Shown piece after piece: positions 4,942-7,466 of a DNA stretch of 7,466 bases. The stretch is from Desulfobulbaceae bacterium (GTDB lineage Bacteria; Desulfobacterota; Desulfobulbia; Desulfobulbales; Desulfocapsaceae): NCBI GenBank assembly GCA_031256095.1, contig JAIRRG010000096.1, forward strand, positions 1 to 7,466. Direction: 5' to 3'. Made by a program: the position numbers and the translations under genes. The notes beneath the pieces are model-generated. The model made no database searches, had not been told where the DNA came from, and was given only the letters and a program-made list of their open reading frames with translations. Numbering within the stretch: the first letter of the stretch is position 1; each line of letters starts with the position of its first letter.

Positions 4942-7050
4942 ATGCGTCAGAAGACTTTCTTTTTTCTTGCGATTGTCGCCGCCTTTTTACCGTGTGTCTG
5001 GCGGCTTTTTCCGCAACCGGCCTGGGAAGCCGCCGGTTTTTTATCCGACATCGCCTGCGGCCTGATCATTTTTACTTTGGCCGTGGCCAGCCGGCGCCGC
5101 CTGCGTCTGCCGCTTTTCATCCTGTGGGCGATGTTTCAAGTTGGAGCTCGAGAGCTGCTTGCCGCCATGCAGCGCCTGCCCGAATGGCACGATTTCCATT
5201 ACCTGTTTGACCCGGATTTTATCGGCCCTTCCATCGATGGCCTGCATTTTACCTCTCCCTATCTCGCCGCCACGTTTTTTGCCTCGGCTGTGGCCGTCGG
5301 GCTGTGGCCGGCTCCTCCCGTCCGCGGCAAAAAGTGGCTGCTGGCCGCGGCGTTTGTCCTTTTTGCCCTGCATTATCCTTTATGCCGCGAGTTCGATGAA
5401 CAAAGCATTGCCGCCCGCTACAATTCACTGCACTGGCTCATGGTCAGCGCCTTGTCGCCGGATGGCTACGAAGGCAACGTCGCCATGCCGCCAGGTCTGG
5501 TCAGCCTCGACCTGAGCGGCAAACCGATTTTCGCTGAAAAGAAGGCGAAAAATCTGCTGATCATCACGCTGGAAGGCATCCCCGGCATCTACCATCCGGA
5601 AATTCGCGCCGCTTTCCCGGCGCCACCCGCTGAAATCAGCATGGACAAGTTGGCCGCGGCCACGCCCGATGCCATGCTGATCCCCGATTTTGTCGATCAC
5701 AGCCACCAGACCATCCGTGGCCTATACGCCCTTTTGTGCGGCGATTTCAGCAAACAGTCCTGGGATACGCCAAAAGCCTACGAATTGCAAGACAATCCAG
5801 AACGGGCCAGGCAATGTCTGCCCGCCCAGATGGTGGCGGCGGGCTTTGCCACCCACTACTTGCAAGGGGCGGACCTGAATTTCATGGGCAAGGATTGGGT
5901 CATGCCGATGCTGGGATTTCAACAGGTGCATGGTAAAAAATGGTTCAAGGAAAAAAATCCTTTTCGCTTTGACTGGGGCGTGGTCGATGAGGTGTTTTTC
6001 CGGGGTGTTGCCAATTATATAGCCGGGCTTCAGGCCAAAAGCCAGTCCACTGGCCAGCCATGGATGCTGACGCTTATGACTGTCGGTACCCATCAGCCCT
6101 ACGCGGTGCCGGACGCCATCGCCGCCGGCTACAAAAACCGCAAGCTTGCCGCCGTTGCCCTGCTCGACAAAGCGGTAGCTGATTTCATTCAAACACTGCG
6201 AAAACGCGGCGTTCTCGACGACACTTTGGTGCTCGTCACCTCTGACGAGTCACATGGCGCGGAGTTGGCGGACTGGGTGAGCAGTTGGGGCCTGGCCATC
6301 GTCCTTGCCCCCGACGACAAACTGCCACGCCTGAAAGCGGGCGGCTACGGCTTGGTCGATGTCGAGGCGTCGATGCTTGATTATTTCGGCCTGCCGATGC
6401 CGCCAGCGATCATTGGCCGCAGCTTTTTCAGGGATTATGAAACGCCGCGCGAGATGGTGTCGTTCACCGCTTCATGGCGCCGCTGGCATGACGCGTTGGG
6501 CGTTCGCCATGAATGTTCGCAAGATGGGCTGTGCCGTCAGGTGAAGGCGCCAAGCATCTTGGGAACACCCGGCCAATTTGACAACGATAGAAACGGGAAA
6601 AAGCTGTTCGCCATCGGCGCCCAACTCGACCGCGCTCTGACGGTGGTCAAACCCGGCGAACGGACGCTGCAATTCGCCAAAGGCGAGCTGCGCCGCCTGC
6701 CCATTAAAGTGCGCGACGACTGGACGGACAATCTTTGCGGCGCCCAGTATCTGAATTTTCCGGCGGGTTCCGAGGTCAAGGTGTCGGTGCGCGTCAAGGC
6801 GATGAAGGCGCCGTCCGGCGGCATACAGTTGCGCCTTTTGGCCAAGCAATGGGAATATGATCAGCCGGACATTTCGATTCCGACCTTTCCGCTGCTGCAT
6901 ACAGGCGAGGAGTGCCTGGTGGAATTTTCCTTTAAGAATCCGGAGGCGCGGCAGTCGTTTTCCTTTCACCTTTTGGGTGAGGGGAAAAACGCTGTCATCC
7001 GCATCGATGGATTCACTGTCACCGTGACCGGCCCCACGCAGTCGTCTTGA
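4942..7050 (+). CDS. LtaS/OpgB-type membrane sulfatase-fold transferase with C-terminal beta domain
   Basis: Alkaline-phosphatase-superfamily proteins of this architecture move glycerophosphate or similar phospholipid head groups onto envelope glycans outside the inner membrane. Numbered from the ATG at 4942 (702 aa), about five hydrophobic segments (6-22, 33-50, 57-73, 107-122, 132-145) precede a sulfatase-like domain from KNLLIITLEGIPG (203-215) to about 500. The likely metal/catalytic set is Glu211, nucleophile Thr257 in HQTIRGLYALLCG, His384 in TVGTHQPY, and Asp435 and His438 in TSDESHG. The Glu-Thr spacing of 46 and Thr-Asp spacing of 178 are close to LtaS (Glu255, Thr300, Asp475). ADLNFMGKDWVMPMLGF (310-326) fits Gram-negative members. 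Residues ~535-697 form an additional Gly- and beta-rich region, possibly a glycan-binding jelly roll. A GTG at 4930 would add four residues; neither start has a Shine-Dalgarno. LtaS, OpgB or another substrate cannot be told apart. No terminator was seen after it. Confidence 0.9.
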   Translation: MRQKTFFFLAIVAAFLPCVWRLFPQPAWEAAGFLSDIACGLIIFTLAVASRRRLRLPLFILWAMFQVGARELLAAMQRLPEWHDFHYLFDPDFIGPSIDGLHFTSPYLAATFFASAVAVGLWPAPPVRGKKWLLAAAFVLFALHYPLCREFDEQSIAARYNSLHWLMVSALSPDGYEGNVAMPPGLVSLDLSGKPIFAEKKAKNLLIITLEGIPGIYHPEIRAAFPAPPAEISMDKLAAATPDAMLIPDFVDHSHQTIRGLYALLCGDFSKQSWDTPKAYELQDNPERARQCLPAQMVAAGFATHYLQGADLNFMGKDWVMPMLGFQQVHGKKWFKEKNPFRFDWGVVDEVFFRGVANYIAGLQAKSQSTGQPWMLTLMTVGTHQPYAVPDAIAAGYKNRKLAAVALLDKAVADFIQTLRKRGVLDDTLVLVTSDESHGAELADWVSSWGLAIVLAPDDKLPRLKAGGYGLVDVEASMLDYFGLPMPPAIIGRSFFRDYETPREMVSFTASWRRWHDALGVRHECSQDGLCRQVKAPSILGTPGQFDNDRNGKKLFAIGAQLDRALTVVKPGERTLQFAKGELRRLPIKVRDDWTDNLCGAQYLNFPAGSEVKVSVRVKAMKAPSGGIQLRLLAKQWEYDQPDISIPTFPLLHTGEECLVEFSFKNPEARQSFSFHLLGEGKNAVIRIDGFTVTVTGPTQSS

Positions 7051-7102
7051 CTTCCGCGACTGGCTCGGAGGGGTCGTGTATAGTTGTTTCTGTAAATTAT
7101 TT

Positions 7103-7128
7103 GAGAGTGTTCATGCATGTATAGATGA
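7103..7128 (+). repeat. Left terminal inverted repeat of the 152-bp element
   Basis: It starts GAGAGTGTTCA and ends TAGATGA; the eight bases between differ mostly from the other end. The partner is 7229-7254 on the opposite strand. Confidence 0.7.
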
Positions 7129-7132
7129 ATCG

Positions 7133-7186
7133 CTAAAAAATGCTGATTTTATAGCGAGTTACAGGTACCTTATTGATTTTGAGCAT
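7133..7186 (-). pseudogene. 17-codon frame inside the MITE-like element, possible transposase remnant
   Basis: ATG at 7186 reads MLKINKVPVTRYKISIF and stops at TAG (7133-7135). A perfect AGGAGG lies 3 nt upstream, closer than usual. Its position, about 70 bp inside one terminal repeat, is where an IS transposase gene would begin, so I read it as the 5' stub of a deleted gene rather than a working peptide. The peptide is not recognised. Confidence 0.3.
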
Positions 7187-7228
7187 AATCCTCCTGAAAC
7201 CCTTATTTTATGCGGCCCAGAGAGGGGC

Positions 7229-7254
7229 TCATCTACCTATCAGTGAACACTCTC
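7229..7254 (-). repeat. Right terminal inverted repeat of the 152-bp element
   Basis: Read on the minus strand it starts GAGAGTGTTCA and ends TAGATGA, in register with 7103-7128. It is followed on the plus strand by ATTT and a short T run. Confidence 0.7.
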
Positions 7255-7310
7255 ATTTTTTGTACTGATACAGTATTCCCCTGACAGTGTCCCGAAGCGG
7301 AGCGATTTTT

Positions 7311-7466
7311 TTATGCGGCTTCGTCCATATGTTCAGGTGGCTGCGTGACGATGCTATTGAGGAAGGCCTGAATCGGGGTTTTCCCCGCCATCATCCGTCC
7401 CTGATGGGGCCGTTCGTGGTTGTAATGATGCGGATAGCGATCCAGGTCGTTTTGCATTTGCTCGAC
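7311..7466 (-). CDS. IS481-type (DDE/rve) transposase, C-terminal 51 residues (partial, cut by right edge)
   Basis: The minus-strand frame reads in from the right edge and ends at TAA (7311-7313). It contains DLDRYPHHYNHERPHQGRM followed by AGKTPIQAFLNS, the typical end of the integrase core of IS481/IS3-like transposases, where YNxxRPHQG lies just after the catalytic Glu and a xTPxxAF motif follows. The last ~15 residues (TQPPEHMDEAA region) are a variable tail. The element would insert by cut-and-paste or a related DDE mechanism. One IS end should lie between 7255 and 7310; TGT at 7261 and at 7288 are candidates, since IS481 ends usually start with TGT, but the other end is not in the window. 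Whether the element is intact cannot be judged. IS481 is more likely than IS3, with moderate certainty. Confidence 0.85.
   Translation of the reverse strand, partial: VEQMQNDLDRYPHHYNHERPHQGRMMAGKTPIQAFLNSIVTQPPEHMDEAA

Larger units (their letters stand above)
7103..7254. mobile_element. MITE-like element with 26-bp imperfect terminal inverted repeats
   Basis: GAGAGTGTTCA at 7103-7113 is matched by its exact complement at 7244-7254. In the same register TAGATGA (7122-7128) matches TCATCTA (7229-7235), giving inverted termini that agree at 20 of the first 25-26 positions. ATTT directly flanks both ends (7099-7102 and 7255-7258), consistent with a 4-bp target duplication, though in AT-rich DNA this could be chance. 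At 152 bp it is too short to encode a transposase. Inside, on the minus strand, AGGAGG (7190-7195) precedes a 17-codon frame (7133-7186), possibly the start of a deleted transposase gene, and a 6-bp TCGCTA/TAGCGA hairpin extended by A:T pairs (7129-7156). The parent IS family is not recognised. Confidence 0.65.

Noticed and set aside
6472..6969. Open frame on the minus strand within the LtaS-like gene (165 codons), and 5722-6192
   Set aside because: They are shadows of a well-supported coding frame, rich in His/Arg/Gln, without domain signatures.
7102..7261. Intrinsic terminator for the LtaS-like gene formed by the 12-bp inverted repeat followed by Ts
   Set aside because: The arms are separated by about 130 nt, too far for a Rho-independent terminator, and a second in-register block of similarity fits transposon ends better.

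Overview
The window (7,466 bp, roughly 55% GC in the genes) looks like chromosome of an anaerobic or facultatively anaerobic Gram-negative bacterium. Pyruvate:ferredoxin oxidoreductase next to pyruvate,phosphate dikinase suggests anaerobic C3 metabolism. The SbmA/BacA-like inner-membrane transporter suggests a didermic proteobacterial-type envelope. The PFOR fragment lines up closely, without gaps, with what I recall of the Desulfovibrio africanus enzyme, so a Desulfobacterota/deltaproteobacterial host is my best guess. That is inference, not shown by the sequence.

Layout, left to right. (1) Positions 1-515, minus: the first 171 codons of pyruvate:ferredoxin oxidoreductase, running off the left edge, with a clear Shine-Dalgarno. 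(2) 516-824: a gap with an intrinsic terminator for the gene upstream and a possible PFOR promoter. (3) 825-3545, minus: complete pyruvate,phosphate dikinase (906 aa). (4) 3546-3846: a roughly 300-bp gap with an imperfect tandem duplication of a 64-bp unit. A 36-bp core is identical in both copies, and a plausible sigma-70 promoter just upstream would place both copies in the ppdK leader RNA. (5) 3847-4812, minus: a short SbmA/BacA-family transporter without an ATPase domain. (6) 4942-7050, plus, divergent: a membrane-anchored alkaline-phosphatase-superfamily transferase of the LtaS/OpgB type with an extra C-terminal beta-rich domain. (7) 7051-7310: an AT-rich gap containing a 152-bp element with imperfect 26-bp terminal inverted repeats and a possible 4-bp target duplication, i.e. 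a MITE-like or internally deleted IS. (8) 7311-7466, minus: the last 51 codons of an IS481-type transposase, running off the right edge.

How the genes fit together. PFOR and PPDK interconvert acetyl-CoA, pyruvate and PEP. Run in the reductive direction they turn acetyl-CoA plus CO2 into PEP for gluconeogenesis. The two genes are co-directional but separated by a good terminator, so they are probably separate transcription units. The SbmA-like transporter and the LtaS-like transferase form a divergent pair of envelope functions that share one short intergenic region. The right end is a mobile-element region.

I found no obvious new multi-gene system. The least explained parts are the duplicated element in front of ppdK and the small inverted-repeat element beside the transposase fragment.
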